IMG/VR virus record: IMGVR_UViG_3300017788_000035
Span: 1 to 52,085 of that record
DNA from: a virus
DNA: 52,085 nucleotides
Direction: 5' to 3' (one strand)
Shown one piece after another: positions 29,076-38,925 of this stretch. Under the pieces are notes generated by a model. That model did no database searches. It saw only the letters and a list, made by a program, of their open reading frames with translations, and had not been told where the DNA came from. Within the stretch, counting starts at the first letter, position 1. Each line of letters starts with the position of its first letter. The position numbers were made by a program, and so were the translations under genes.

Positions 29076-31112
29076 ATGCCCGCAGGAAAATTAGCTAGCG
29101 TTCTACCCGCAGCAACAACAAATACATTTCTTTATCGAACTCCTATTACAGGTGCAACTAGTTCTGTTTTAAGTGTTGTTAATCAAGCTTCAACGGCAGC
29201 AACGTACCGTGTTGGATTGAGAGATTATGATCAACTATTAACTCTAGATTCTTCATCATATAATTATCGTAGAGGAAATATTATTTCTTCGTATGTTGTA
29301 CAAATTATCCCTGGAGTTACAAAACAATCTCTAACTGCTGGTACACTCGTTCCTGTTGCAACAACTGAAGCATTATTTAGATTTTTAGATGTTTTTGTGG
29401 ATACATCAATTAAGGAAATTCCAACTAAAGCGGTATGTCTTGGAACTGTCGCTCTGACATCAGCTCCTTCAGGTGGAAGTGTTGATCCTGGTGAAACAAT
29501 TACTGGAGCAAAAGGATTTACTGCAACTGCGTTTACATATAATACTCAAGGCGGTGCAGGATTTACAGCATCAATTCCAAAAGTCAGCGCATCAGCAACA
29601 TCTGTATACCTTGCAAATACAGTTAATCCAGTTGCTGGAGATCTGCTTTGTATTTACGAACAATATTCACTAGAACCAAGTTTTGAAGTTGTTACCATTT
29701 CTGCAATCAACACAACTACAAATATTGCAACTATTGCTAGAGGTGCCTTAGGAACTACTGCTAAAAAAATTACTCCTGGATCAAGAGCAGCTCTACTAAA
29801 ACCCACAGGAATATCTACAACATTATCTGCTGGTATTACGGCTGAAGATACATCTTTGACTGTTGCTAGTGCGACTGGATTAACAGTTGGCGACTATCTA
29901 AGAATTGGTAATGAATTGATGTTTATTGATGCTATCAGTGGTACTACTGTTACAGTAACAAGAGCACAATGTGGAACAACTGCAATTGTTCATTCTGGCG
30001 GCGCTACAGTTACCTTAATTAATGAAGATGGATTCCAGATCTTACAGTATTTTGATAGTGGTGAAGAACTCACAATCCAGGGCGGCGGTACTGCAACATT
30101 ACAAGCATATTCTACCACACAAAATCCATTTGGACCAGTTGAAAGATTTGTTGTAGATGTAAATGAGAATGGCGTTTTTGAAGATCCTACTACAATTAGT
30201 TTAGATGTTGGTAGAACATATAGATTTCTACAAGATGATGCTTCAAATGCTACCAATACTGCAAGATTTAGAGCCACAGGTTCTACCACGGATTATACAA
30301 CAGGAGTGACTGTAAATGGAACTGCAGGATCATCGGGAGCATATACACAAATTGTAGTATCAAATAGCACTTCAACAAACCTAGAAATATATGCTGGATC
30401 AAATGGTACAGTCACTAATTATGGATTTGCTCCATTTCCAGTTACTATAGTTACCAATCCAGTTTATAATAAAATTTTTATATATGACGTTGACGGAACT
30501 TTAGAAGCTGGACATTCATTCTCAACTAATACTGGTACGCAAGATGTTGAATTCTTCTATCCGGCTCCATATGGATATGTTCATTCATATAGTGGTACTA
30601 CACTAAAAGTTTCTACTGGACCTAATTCTGCTTCTTGGCAGACTTCAATCACTACAACTATTACTGGTACAAGTGGACTCAAAACCGTTACAGTAGGTTC
30701 CGTTACTGGATTAGCACCTGGAATGTCAATTACAGGAACTGGTATTGCGGCAAATAACATAATCATATCTATTGCAGGAACCACGTTAACACTTGGTACT
30801 GCAAATACTGGAGCGGTTAGTGGTAATGGAACATTCAAATTTTTGTTCTATGATACTCCAAGAGAAAATGGATCCAATAGAAATTATGCTACGGTATCAA
30901 CAGCAGGCTCTACTACAGATGTTAATAGTGAAGATTACATTGTCTATGATAAATCTGTCGCTGGTGCATCAGTAGATAAGCACACTGGTCTTGTAGTGGG
31001 CCCTGGTCAATCAGTTGTTGTATATTCAAGTACAGCAACAGTTGGATTTGTATTGGATGGATTTGAGGATAACACGGGAGACTTTGTTACCAACTTATAT
31101 AACAGAACATAA
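29076..31112 (+). CDS. Virion structural/tail fibre protein
   Basis: A 678-residue beta-rich protein, MPAGKLASVLPAATTNTFLYRTP at the N-terminus. It contains SLTVASATGLTVGDYLRIGNELMFIDAIS followed by TVTVTRAQCGTTA, a module recurrent in phage structural proteins, and a similar variant around residues 525-570 (SGLKTVTVGSVTGLAPGMSITG). A mixed Thr/Gly/Ser composition and absence of enzymatic motifs indicate a fibre or baseplate part. It starts 6 nt after the previous gene, so it is probably co-translated and co-assembled. Confidence 0.75.
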   Translation: MPAGKLASVLPAATTNTFLYRTPITGATSSVLSVVNQASTAATYRVGLRDYDQLLTLDSSSYNYRRGNIISSYVVQIIPGVTKQSLTAGTLVPVATTEALFRFLDVFVDTSIKEIPTKAVCLGTVALTSAPSGGSVDPGETITGAKGFTATAFTYNTQGGAGFTASIPKVSASATSVYLANTVNPVAGDLLCIYEQYSLEPSFEVVTISAINTTTNIATIARGALGTTAKKITPGSRAALLKPTGISTTLSAGITAEDTSLTVASATGLTVGDYLRIGNELMFIDAISGTTVTVTRAQCGTTAIVHSGGATVTLINEDGFQILQYFDSGEELTIQGGGTATLQAYSTTQNPFGPVERFVVDVNENGVFEDPTTISLDVGRTYRFLQDDASNATNTARFRATGSTTDYTTGVTVNGTAGSSGAYTQIVVSNSTSTNLEIYAGSNGTVTNYGFAPFPVTIVTNPVYNKIFIYDVDGTLEAGHSFSTNTGTQDVEFFYPAPYGYVHSYSGTTLKVSTGPNSASWQTSITTTITGTSGLKTVTVGSVTGLAPGMSITGTGIAANNIIISIAGTTLTLGTANTGAVSGNGTFKFLFYDTPRENGSNRNYATVSTAGSTTDVNSEDYIVYDKSVAGASVDKHTGLVVGPGQSVVVYSSTATVGFVLDGFEDNTGDFVTNLYNRT

Positions 31113-31129
31113 TATAGGAACGTCAGCAA

Positions 31130-34100
31130 ATGTCATTAACAAGACTCAAGAATATTATTACGTCCAGAACTGGACGCATTATTTACGTCAACCCAGACGA
31201 TTTCGATGCTTCGGATGCCATTGATAACAGAGGCAACTCTGCTTTAAGACCATTCAAAACATTGCAAAGAGCTTTGATTGAAGTATCACGATTCTCATAT
31301 CGAGTTGGTCTTTCAAACGACGAATTTGATGCATTTAGCATCTACCTTTATCCTTCTGAATATATTATTGATAATAGACCAGGAGAAATTTTATATACAG
31401 AAATTCCACCCCTTGATGAAAATTCTAACTTTGATGTGACATCAGCATCAAACGTGTTGCATAAATTTAATTCTGTTGAAGGTGGTGTTATTGTTCCAAG
31501 AGGTTGTTCTATTATTGGATCTGACCTTAGAAGAACTAAAATTATTCCTAAATACGTTCCATATCCAACAACAAGGGCTTCATTAGGTATTACCACAATT
31601 AATGAACCAGCACCAACAAATATATTCAAAGTAACTGGTGGTTGCTATTTCTGGCAGTTCTCATTCTTTGACGGTGATTCAACAGGTGTTTATTATAAAG
31701 AGAATGATTCAGACACAATTCAACCAAACTATTCTCACCATAAGATAACTGCATTTGGATTTGCAGATGGTAGAAACAAATTAAGTGACTTGATTGCTAA
31801 CGGAACAGTCAACCCAAACTTTGATATTAACTCAACAATTATTCCAGATCTTACTTCTAGAACTGATTTGGAAATTTATTATCAAAAAATCTCTAGAGCA
31901 TTTACTTCTATTCCTGATACCTCTGGTACTCCATCACAAGACCAGATTCAACCAAGAATCGAAGAAAATAGAATCGTTGGTCCAATTTCTGATGAATTCC
32001 AAGTTCTACAAATTACTAGAAATGGACAAACAGCAACTGCTATTACTGTTGATGAATTAGGAAATCCTGCCCCTCATGGATTCTCTGTCGGTGTTAACGT
32101 TAATATTTCTGGTGTTACTGGTTCTACTGGCACTCAAAGTGAACTAGATGCTACACTTTATAATGGATCTTTTGCAGTTACATCTGCTCAAGGTAACGTA
32201 TTTACTTATCAAATGGCTGATGAACCAACTGGAAACGCAGTTGGATCTAGTATCTTAGTTAAAGTTGAAATTGATACAGTTGACTCAGCATCCCCTTATG
32301 TTTTCAACCTCTCTCTCCGTTCGGTTTGGGGTATGCAAGGAATGCACGCTGATGGTAGCAAAACCACTGGTTTCAAATCGATGGTTGTGGCCCAATATAC
32401 GGGACTATCGCTACAAAAAGATGACCGTGCATTTGTCCGCTATAACACAGCAACTGGATCTTATGATGAAGGTGGTCAAGGTGCTCACCTAGATGGTTCA
32501 TGTAGATATAAGAAGGGGTGGAGACACTGCCACGTTAAAGCATCAAACGACGCATTCATTCAGGTCGTTTCGGTGTTCGCTGTGGGATATGGCGATCACT
32601 TCTTTGCAGATAGTGGTGCTGACATGTCCATCACTAACTCCAACTCTAACTTTGGTAATACTGCACTTAGATGTAAAGGATTTAAGGCAGAAGCATTTAC
32701 AAAAGATAAGTTTGGAACCATCACTCATGTCATTCCACCAAAATCTCTTTCAGACGTAGCTGAGATTTCAGTTAACTATGTCAACATCGACATTCAAAGA
32801 ACTAGAACAGTTGCTAACCCACAAAGATTGTATCTGTACGGATATACCTCTCTCACAGCACCGCCACCATTAAAGATACAAGGTTATACTATTGGTGCTA
32901 GACAAGATGGTATAGGAACATCTGCAGTTGCTGATAAAATTCAATGTTTACTATTTTCTTCTGGTCAAAATGTAGCAACAATTAAAACTGCTCCCATCAA
33001 TCCATTTGGGCCATCAGTAAATGGTGCAGAAGTCAATACCTCTGCAAGTCCATTCAAGTTTGATACAAACACTTATACAATCAGTGGTGTTGCAAACAGC
33101 GTTGGTGGATGGTATATCCAAGTATCTAATACTTCTAGTGCTAACCAAATTTACACTGCACTAACAACAAACACTATTTACAACACTCTAGCATTTACTC
33201 CAACTTCATTTATCAAGAGAGTTCCTGATGCTCGTGTTCTAAAAGACAGAATTTATAGATTTAGATATGTTGTTCCAAAGGATTCATTCCCAATCCCAAG
33301 AGAACCTATTACGGGTTATGTAATACAACCTAGATCTTCTGAGGATGCAACTCCTTCTTTTAACAAGATTTATTACATCTATGAGATTGAAAAAATACAA
33401 GCATTTGATAAAGGTGTTGCAGATGGCATTTACTATCTAACTGTTCTCTGTGCATCTATTTCTCCATCAACATCAAACTTTGATGACTTTGTATTCTCTC
33501 AAAATGTAAATGAAGTATATCCTGCATTTGATAGAGATAATCCAAATTCTGACCCAACACACTCCGTCTCTGTTGCAGATAACGTAACGATTGGTTTAGT
33601 GTATGGAACAGATGGTGCTACTCCTACTCCAAATAAAGATACTAAGAGAAGCATTACAAAAGAGGCTACAAGATTCTTCCTAGCAGAATCAAACAATAAC
33701 CTTGCTTGGAACGCAACTTCTGGTACATTGGGAGCATTTACTTTAACTTCAAGACTTGGTGATGCAGAAACTAGAAAGATTCCATTGAAGGTTGATACTG
33801 ACAATGTAATGGTTCCTATTCAATGTGAGCTAAGAAGACACTCTATTCAACGTTCGGGTAACCATACGTTTGAATATACTGGTTTTGGCCCTGGTAACTA
33901 TTCAACTGCATTCCCACAAACTCAAGTAGAAGTTCTATCTACAGATCAAATTAAATTATCGCAGTCACTTAAAGAAGGTGCAGGTGTTTCTTTCTATTCT
34001 GGTCTAAACTCTAATGGTGACCTATTCATTGGTAACCAGGTTATTAACCCAGTTACAGGACAGATTACCTCTGAAGATATTGCACAATTGAATATTGTTG

Positions 34101-34828
34101 GTGAAGAGAATACTTCAATTCAAACATTCTCTGAAGTTATTCTGACGGATAAACTAACCGTCTTGGGTGGTGCGTCAAACCAGTTAGAATCTATCTTCTC
34201 TGGTCCAGTAACATTCCAATCAAAGATTACTTCAGACAAAGACATTCAGGCTAAGAAACTAACATATGCTAACCCTGATGGTACGATTCTCAAGTCAACA
34301 TTAATGGCACCAGATAATGGTTCTGGATCTCCGAATCTTGCTGGTTTGACTTATTATACTACTCCAATTGATGGTGATATCGTTTATAATACTTCTTGGA
34401 GTCCAGGCAAGAATGTTGGTTGGATGTATTATGGGGCATCCTGGGTTAAATTTGGACTATCAAACACAGGTTTTATTGATATCGCTACATTTGGTGCTAA
34501 CACCAATATGGCATTGGGTACTACCGCAAACACAAACTACAGGCTTGATGTTAGTGGTAATGTCCATGTTAGCGGTAACCTAGTTGTTGATGGTACTGGT
34601 GGTGTTTCTGCGTCTAAATATATTTTGAGAACTTATACAGGAAACGGAACAACACAAAACTTTACTATCACATCAGGTCATAATGCTAATAGTGTAATGG
34701 TATTCATTAATGGTGTATGTCAAGTTCCTACTACCAACTATACGGTATCTGGAACTAACGTACAGTTTGCTTCTGGTGATGCGCCCAAAACAGGTGACAT
34801 TGTACATATTAGAGAATTCCCAATCTAA
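31130..34828 (+). CDS. Large baseplate/tail fibre protein with beta-helix-like region
   Basis: A 1232-residue virion protein. The N-terminal section GRIIYVNPDDFDASDAIDNRGNSALRPFKTLQRAL is a hallmark of cyanophage fibre proteins and resembles the entry into a right-handed beta-helix (VPRGCSIIGSDLRRTKI, then the HLDGSCRYKKGWRHCHVKASND coil). The C-terminus has FTITSGHNANSVMVFINGVCQVP and VHIREFPI, a module repeated at fibre tips. It may correspond to a gp10-type wedge or a fibre shaft; I cannot decide. Start ATG 31130 has AGGAACG upstream. Confidence 0.75.
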   Translation: MSLTRLKNIITSRTGRIIYVNPDDFDASDAIDNRGNSALRPFKTLQRALIEVSRFSYRVGLSNDEFDAFSIYLYPSEYIIDNRPGEILYTEIPPLDENSNFDVTSASNVLHKFNSVEGGVIVPRGCSIIGSDLRRTKIIPKYVPYPTTRASLGITTINEPAPTNIFKVTGGCYFWQFSFFDGDSTGVYYKENDSDTIQPNYSHHKITAFGFADGRNKLSDLIANGTVNPNFDINSTIIPDLTSRTDLEIYYQKISRAFTSIPDTSGTPSQDQIQPRIEENRIVGPISDEFQVLQITRNGQTATAITVDELGNPAPHGFSVGVNVNISGVTGSTGTQSELDATLYNGSFAVTSAQGNVFTYQMADEPTGNAVGSSILVKVEIDTVDSASPYVFNLSLRSVWGMQGMHADGSKTTGFKSMVVAQYTGLSLQKDDRAFVRYNTATGSYDEGGQGAHLDGSCRYKKGWRHCHVKASNDAFIQVVSVFAVGYGDHFFADSGADMSITNSNSNFGNTALRCKGFKAEAFTKDKFGTITHVIPPKSLSDVAEISVNYVNIDIQRTRTVANPQRLYLYGYTSLTAPPPLKIQGYTIGARQDGIGTSAVADKIQCLLFSSGQNVATIKTAPINPFGPSVNGAEVNTSASPFKFDTNTYTISGVANSVGGWYIQVSNTSSANQIYTALTTNTIYNTLAFTPTSFIKRVPDARVLKDRIYRFRYVVPKDSFPIPREPITGYVIQPRSSEDATPSFNKIYYIYEIEKIQAFDKGVADGIYYLTVLCASISPSTSNFDDFVFSQNVNEVYPAFDRDNPNSDPTHSVSVADNVTIGLVYGTDGATPTPNKDTKRSITKEATRFFLAESNNNLAWNATSGTLGAFTLTSRLGDAETRKIPLKVDTDNVMVPIQCELRRHSIQRSGNHTFEYTGFGPGNYSTAFPQTQVEVLSTDQIKLSQSLKEGAGVSFYSGLNSNGDLFIGNQVINPVTGQITSEDIAQLNIVGEENTSIQTFSEVILTDKLTVLGGASNQLESIFSGPVTFQSKITSDKDIQAKKLTYANPDGTILKSTLMAPDNGSGSPNLAGLTYYTTPIDGDIVYNTSWSPGKNVGWMYYGASWVKFGLSNTGFIDIATFGANTNMALGTTANTNYRLDVSGNVHVSGNLVVDGTGGVSASKYILRTYTGNGTTQNFTITSGHNANSVMVFINGVCQVPTTNYTVSGTNVQFASGDAPKTGDIVHIREFPI

Positions 34829-34853
34829 ATACTAACGAAGCAGGTTTACAAGT

Positions 34854-35786
34854 ATGGCACTTCAGCTTATCAATGGTAACCAGATATCTACTGTTACAAA
34901 CGCTACCATTGCTCAATTACAATTTACTAACACAAATAGTGTTCTCCAATTACCTAGTGGTACTACAGCACAAAGGCCAACTGGGGTTGCATATGGAACC
35001 ATGCGATTTAATACTACACAAGATAAAGTCGAAGTTTATAGTACTAACTCTGATGGTCAAGGCACTGATGGATGGGTTCTTGTGGGCGCAGGTGGTCCTC
35101 ATGTAGGTACAAAAGATACATCTTATGTCCGTACAAATAGTGCTAGCATTGATGAAAACCTTACTATCGGTCCTGTTGCAAATGGTGGTGCTGCATTTAC
35201 AAATGGTTATGCTGCTGGCCCTGTAGAAATTGCCAGTGGTTTTACAATGACCATTGAAAATGGTGCTGCATTTTATGTTATTGGTGAAGATCCTGATTCA
35301 GCATTCTATGAAAATGTTGGTATTTTTGGAACGTTAGACACCCAAGGTGCAATGATAGACACTGGAGCAACTAGAGAAAAAATTCATGCTTTCAGATCTA
35401 ATATAGCAGATAGTATGATAAACATTGATTTTATGAATACAAATGCTGTGTACTTTGGTGGTATAACACAAAATTTTGCCATCAATATCCTCAATTTTCC
35501 AACTACGAATATTGGTCAAGGGCAGATAAATAACAATAAAGCATATGGATTTGTCATTAAATGGTTCAATGGGGATCCGAGATATCGTCCAACAGGAACA
35601 ATTATGCTAAATGGAACTTCAATTGGTAATGCTGTGTGGTCAGGTGGTGGCCCACCTGCTAACCTCACTGCTAATAGACACATTGTTGTAGGTCTATCAA
35701 TCGTTAGAGTTACAGAACTTACAAACTTAGTTGGTGGTACTAATACATTCTGGAGATCATATTTAACTTGGACTGAATTTGCGTAA
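34854..35786 (+). CDS. Tail fibre protein
   Basis: A 310-residue fibre protein. The N-terminal part has LQLPSGTTAQRPTGVAYGTMRFNTTQDKVEVYS, the common knob-like unit in which a fibre enters its shaft, followed by a W-rich strand (DGWVLVGAGG). The C-terminal 150 residues are of mixed beta type and include FVIKWFNGDPRYRPTGTIMLNG. A CTAAATA box at 34825-34831 resembles a degenerate late promoter. Host receptor interaction is probable by context. Confidence 0.72.
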   Translation: MALQLINGNQISTVTNATIAQLQFTNTNSVLQLPSGTTAQRPTGVAYGTMRFNTTQDKVEVYSTNSDGQGTDGWVLVGAGGPHVGTKDTSYVRTNSASIDENLTIGPVANGGAAFTNGYAAGPVEIASGFTMTIENGAAFYVIGEDPDSAFYENVGIFGTLDTQGAMIDTGATREKIHAFRSNIADSMINIDFMNTNAVYFGGITQNFAINILNFPTTNIGQGQINNNKAYGFVIKWFNGDPRYRPTGTIMLNGTSIGNAVWSGGGPPANLTANRHIVVGLSIVRVTELTNLVGGTNTFWRSYLTWTEFA

Positions 35787-35791
35787 AACAT

Positions 35792-36730
35792 ATGGGATTT
35801 CTTACACGACTAAAAGCAAGATTTTCGGCCGCCACTGCGTCGTTGGCAGGTGGCGGCGGTGCTGGAGTTCCAGCTATCCAGACAGTTGCTTCTGGCGGAT
35901 CTGTTTTTGATCAAACTGTTGAAGGTGTCAATTATAGACATCATGCTTTTGGACACACTGGAGGAAACCAAACCTTTAGTGTGAGCGCAATGGGAACCTT
36001 TAATACTATTGAGATGTATGCCTGGGGTGCTGCAGCTGGTGCTGGGGGACAAGCTGGAAATACTGGCGGAGCAGGAGGATTTGGTTATAGATCTCAAGAG
36101 AATATTGCAGTGAATAGTAGTTTTAGTTATACTGTAAGTGTAGGTGGTGGAGGTGGAAATGGTAGCGGATGCCATGGTTGCTGGGGCCATGGTGGCGGGG
36201 GTGGTGGACCTAATGGTGGCAGCGGTGCTAATGGGACACATGCTTCATGTAGTGGTTGCTCAGCTGGAGGCGGTGGCGGTGGTGCCATGAGTGCTGTATT
36301 TGGCGGCGGCCCTGGTGCTAGTGGTGTATGGGTTGTTGGCGGTGGTGGAGGCGGTGGCGGTGGTGCCGAATCAGGTGGCGCTGGCCACGGCGGTGGCGGC
36401 GGTCAAAATGGTAATGGTGGATCTTGTGGCTCAGGTGGTGGATGCACTAATTGTAATGGTCAATTTAATGGATCTGAATGTGGTCGTCCTGGTAATGATG
36501 CATCTGGCGGAGGTGGTGCAGGTGGAGGATATTGGGCCGGTGGTTGTGGCGGTAATCCTGGTTGTGATCAACAAGGAGCAGGCGGCGGCGGAGGAGGAGG
36601 AAACTATGGAACCTCTACTTCTAATGGCAGCACAGGTACACCAGGGAACTCAGGTCATTACTTAAGATCTGGTGCTGGACAACCCAATGGTGGTTCTGGT
36701 AGAATTGTGTTTAGATATAGATTACTTTGA
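35792..36730 (+). CDS. Glycine- and cysteine-rich adhesin
   Basis: A 312-residue protein dominated by glycine from about residue 120 onward, with runs such as GGGGGGP and GGGGGGGGGA. Polyglycine II sandwiches of this sort form the receptor tip (gp38) of T-even phages. Unusually, the Gly region carries many Cys pairs (GCHGCWGHG, SCSGCS, CTNCNG, GSECG, GCGGNPGCD), which might bind metal or form disulfides. The N-terminal 110 residues carry a beta domain similar in place to that in the two downstream fibres. It lies in the fibre operon, 5 nt after the preceding gene. Confidence 0.72.
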   Translation: MGFLTRLKARFSAATASLAGGGGAGVPAIQTVASGGSVFDQTVEGVNYRHHAFGHTGGNQTFSVSAMGTFNTIEMYAWGAAAGAGGQAGNTGGAGGFGYRSQENIAVNSSFSYTVSVGGGGGNGSGCHGCWGHGGGGGGPNGGSGANGTHASCSGCSAGGGGGGAMSAVFGGGPGASGVWVVGGGGGGGGGAESGGAGHGGGGGQNGNGGSCGSGGGCTNCNGQFNGSECGRPGNDASGGGGAGGGYWAGGCGGNPGCDQQGAGGGGGGGNYGTSTSNGSTGTPGNSGHYLRSGAGQPNGGSGRIVFRYRLL

Positions 36731-36738
36731 GGTACAAT

Positions 36739-37245
36739 ATGGAATTAGATAACCAAATTAGAAGTGAAACTGAAGCCAAAAAGAAATATGAAAAAACAAT
36801 TCCTAGAGCAGATCTGCAGTGTGTAATTGATATTAAGACAAAATCAATTGCATTTGATACTAATGATCTGTTTTTTCCTGATCTGAATTTGTTTTTTGGA
36901 TTTCGTGATGATGGAAAATTGGGCGTAGTATTTGATAATATGAGTTACGGTTGGGATATATCTGAACTGGATAATGACACATCATTTTATCTTACTAGTA
37001 AAGAATATCCAGGATATATATCTACAGATGCTATATATTTACAATCTGAATCTGTTTACGGATTGGAAACAGAGAAAACCTACGGATTAAATGTATGGTG
37101 TAAAAATAAAGGTGAGAGATTTTCTGGTCAATGTACGTTTAGAATTGCAAACGTACAGGAATATTTTCCAAAAGATATAAAAGTTCCTATGTTGGGTGAA
37201 CCAGGATACGCTAGAATTAATGTAGATGACCCCTGGTGGGTTTAA
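36739..37245 (+). CDS. Hypothetical protein between fibre genes
   Basis: A 168-residue soluble protein, MELDNQIRSETEAKKKYEKT, followed by a beta-rich domain (FDTNDLFFPDLNLFFGFRDDGKLGVVFDN) and a C-terminus GEPGYARINVDDPWWV. ATG 36739 is chosen; GAGGT lies at 36729-36733 and a longer TTG start at 36727 would bypass it. Position between adhesin genes suggests a fibre assembly or tip-associated protein. Like the protein at 38926, it ends in an Asp/Trp-rich tail. Confidence 0.72.
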   Translation: MELDNQIRSETEAKKKYEKTIPRADLQCVIDIKTKSIAFDTNDLFFPDLNLFFGFRDDGKLGVVFDNMSYGWDISELDNDTSFYLTSKEYPGYISTDAIYLQSESVYGLETEKTYGLNVWCKNKGERFSGQCTFRIANVQEYFPKDIKVPMLGEPGYARINVDDPWWV

Positions 37246-37249
37246 AGAT

Positions 37250-37257
37250 TATAAATA
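37250..37257 (+). promoter_or_regulatory. Late promoter before duplicated fibres
   Basis: Perfect TATAAATA, 29 nt before ATG 37286. Confidence 0.65.
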
Positions 37258-37285
37258 ACTAAGAAGAAAATTAGCACTAAAACTC

Positions 37286-38086
37286 ATGAGTACTTTAAAA
37301 GTTGCTGCTATTCGAGATCTGTCAAGCACGGGTGGTTTTACTCTTGCGTCTGGTGCTGTTACGGCCAACGGTACTTTAACAGTTCAAAACATTGTTATTA
37401 ATGGTACGGTTTCAGGAAACAGCAAAAATTATATACCATCTCAATCTGGTCACTCAGGAAAAATTTTGTTCAGTGATGGAACTACTGCCTTCTGGGGCAC
37501 AGCACCATCTGCAGAGAATATTTTCAGTATGCAGGTATTTACTAGTTCTGGTACATGGAATAGACCTACTGGTGTAAAATTTATTAAGGTTCAACTTGTT
37601 GGTGGAGGTGGTGGAGGTTCAGGTCACGGAGAATCTGGCGGAGCTGGAGGTTATTCTGAAAGAGTCATTGATGTTCAAGCAACAGCATCAGTTTCTGTTA
37701 CCATTGCTGGAGAAGTAAACGGAACATTTTATTCTGGACCTGGTGATAATAATGGTGGATCATCATTTGGTAGTTTTCTTTCTGCTTCTGGTGGATTTGG
37801 TGCTAACAGAAATAATCAACACTCTGGTGGATTAGGAGGAGTTGGATCTGGCGGTAACCTAAACATATATGGCGGTGGTGGACAATCACATCACAATTAT
37901 TCATCTGTGGGTGGAACTTCTTTCTTTGGCGGTGCTGTTGCTGCTGGTCACCCTCAAGGCGGAAATTTCTCTCATAACCACCAAAGTCACTCTGCCCCTG
38001 GATCTGGCGGATCTGGAGGATATTTTCATAACCATAGAGGGTCTAATGGCCGCCCTGGTATGTGTGTAATAACCCACTTTAAATAA
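37286..38086 (+). CDS. Glycine/histidine-rich tail fibre, copy 1
   Basis: A 266-residue fibre. The N-terminal 90 residues are shaft-like (MSTLKVAAIRDLSSTGGF). A beta domain starts with MQVFTSSGTWNRPTGVKFIKVQLVG, then a Gly-rich region, and finally a tip with several His-x-His motifs: FSHNHQSHS and YFHNHRGSNGRPGM. In T4 gp37 tips, HxH motifs hold a row of iron ions. It is a close paralogue of the next gene, and the two are separated by 5 nt. Likely receptor binding. Confidence 0.76.
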   Translation: MSTLKVAAIRDLSSTGGFTLASGAVTANGTLTVQNIVINGTVSGNSKNYIPSQSGHSGKILFSDGTTAFWGTAPSAENIFSMQVFTSSGTWNRPTGVKFIKVQLVGGGGGGSGHGESGGAGGYSERVIDVQATASVSVTIAGEVNGTFYSGPGDNNGGSSFGSFLSASGGFGANRNNQHSGGLGGVGSGGNLNIYGGGGQSHHNYSSVGGTSFFGGAVAAGHPQGGNFSHNHQSHSAPGSGGSGGYFHNHRGSNGRPGMCVITHFK

Positions 38087-38091
38087 AAATC

Positions 38092-38898
38092 ATGAGTACA
38101 TTAAGAGTAACAAATATCAGAGATCGCTCTGGAACATCAGGATTCACTTTAAATGGTGGTAATCTCACTACTGTAGGACGACTAATTTTAAATAATATAG
38201 TTGCTAATGGTACTATCACTGGAAGTACTCCGTCTTTCTTACCAAATCAAACTGGTCAAAATGGAAGAGTATTATCTACCAATGGATCAACCCCCTTCTG
38301 GCAAACAATTAATACTGCTGGTAATATTACTAGTATGCAGGTATTTACCAGTGGTGGTACATGGAATAGACCTACTGGTGTAAGATTTGTTCATGTTCAA
38401 GTTATTGGCGGCGGCGGAGGTGGATCGGGTCATGGTGAAAGTGGTGGATGTGGAGGTTATTCTGAAAGAGTCATTGATGTTCAAGCAACAGCATCTGTAT
38501 CAGTAACAGTTTCTGGTGAAGTAAACGGAACATTTTATGCTGGTGGCGGAGAAAATGGTGGATCTTCTTCATTCGGTAGTTTTCTTTCTGCTTCTGGTGG
38601 ATTTGGTGCTAATAGGAATAATCAACACTCTGGTGGCTTGGGCGGCAACGGATCTGGTGGTAACCTAAACATATTTGGCGGTGGTGGTGAATCTCACCAC
38701 TCTCGTGGAGGTAGTGCTACCACTAGTGGAGGTTTCTTTGGCGGTGGAGTTGCAGGAGGATGGCCTCAAGGTGGGAACTTTAGTCATAACCACCAAAGTC
38801 ACTCTCCCCCAGGATCTGGTGGAGCGGGAGCACACTATCATAACCATAGAGGGTCTAATGGCCGTCCAGGGATGGTAGTAGTAACTCATTACTTATAA
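38092..38898 (+). CDS. Glycine/histidine-rich tail fibre, copy 2
   Basis: A 268-residue paralogue of the previous fibre. GTWNRPTGV, GGGGGGSGHGESGG, GGYSERVIDVQATASVSVT and FSHNHQSHS are shared nearly word for word, while the first 90 residues and several loops differ. The tip reads AHYHNHRGSNGRPGM, again with HxH. A tandem duplication is the simplest origin; divergence is greater in the N-terminal part than in the distal domain. Its stop codon overlaps the late promoter of the next gene. Confidence 0.76.
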   Translation: MSTLRVTNIRDRSGTSGFTLNGGNLTTVGRLILNNIVANGTITGSTPSFLPNQTGQNGRVLSTNGSTPFWQTINTAGNITSMQVFTSGGTWNRPTGVRFVHVQVIGGGGGGSGHGESGGCGGYSERVIDVQATASVSVTVSGEVNGTFYAGGGENGGSSSFGSFLSASGGFGANRNNQHSGGLGGNGSGGNLNIFGGGGESHHSRGGSATTSGGFFGGGVAGGWPQGGNFSHNHQSHSPPGSGGAGAHYHNHRGSNGRPGMVVVTHYL

Positions 38899-38901
38899 AT
38901 A
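38894..38901 (+). promoter_or_regulatory. Late promoter
   Basis: Perfect TATAAATA overlapping the TAA stop (38896-38898) of the upstream fibre; start predicted near 38908, 18 nt before ATG 38926. Confidence 0.65.
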
Positions 38902-38925
38902 AACTTGTAAAGGATTTATTGAAAA

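Larger units (their letters stand above)
37286..38898 (+). repeat. Tandem gene duplication of fibre genes
   Basis: The genes at 37286 and 38092 encode proteins of 266 and 268 residues with the same order of motifs and long identical stretches in the distal half. At the DNA level synonymous changes are frequent, so the duplication is not brand new. Confidence 0.8.

Noticed and set aside
35810-36241. Minus-strand Ser/Thr-rich frame opposite the adhesin
   Set aside because: It is the complement of glycine codons; it has no promoter and no family resemblance.
36291-36665. Plus-strand frame inside the glycine-rich adhesin
   Set aside because: GGT/GGC-rich DNA stays open in other frames; the Val/Ala-rich translation is a compositional shadow.
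35900-38880. Short GGT/GGA repeats as a possible CRISPR or DNA repeat array
   Set aside because: The repetition follows glycine codons in frame, with no constant repeat length or spacers.
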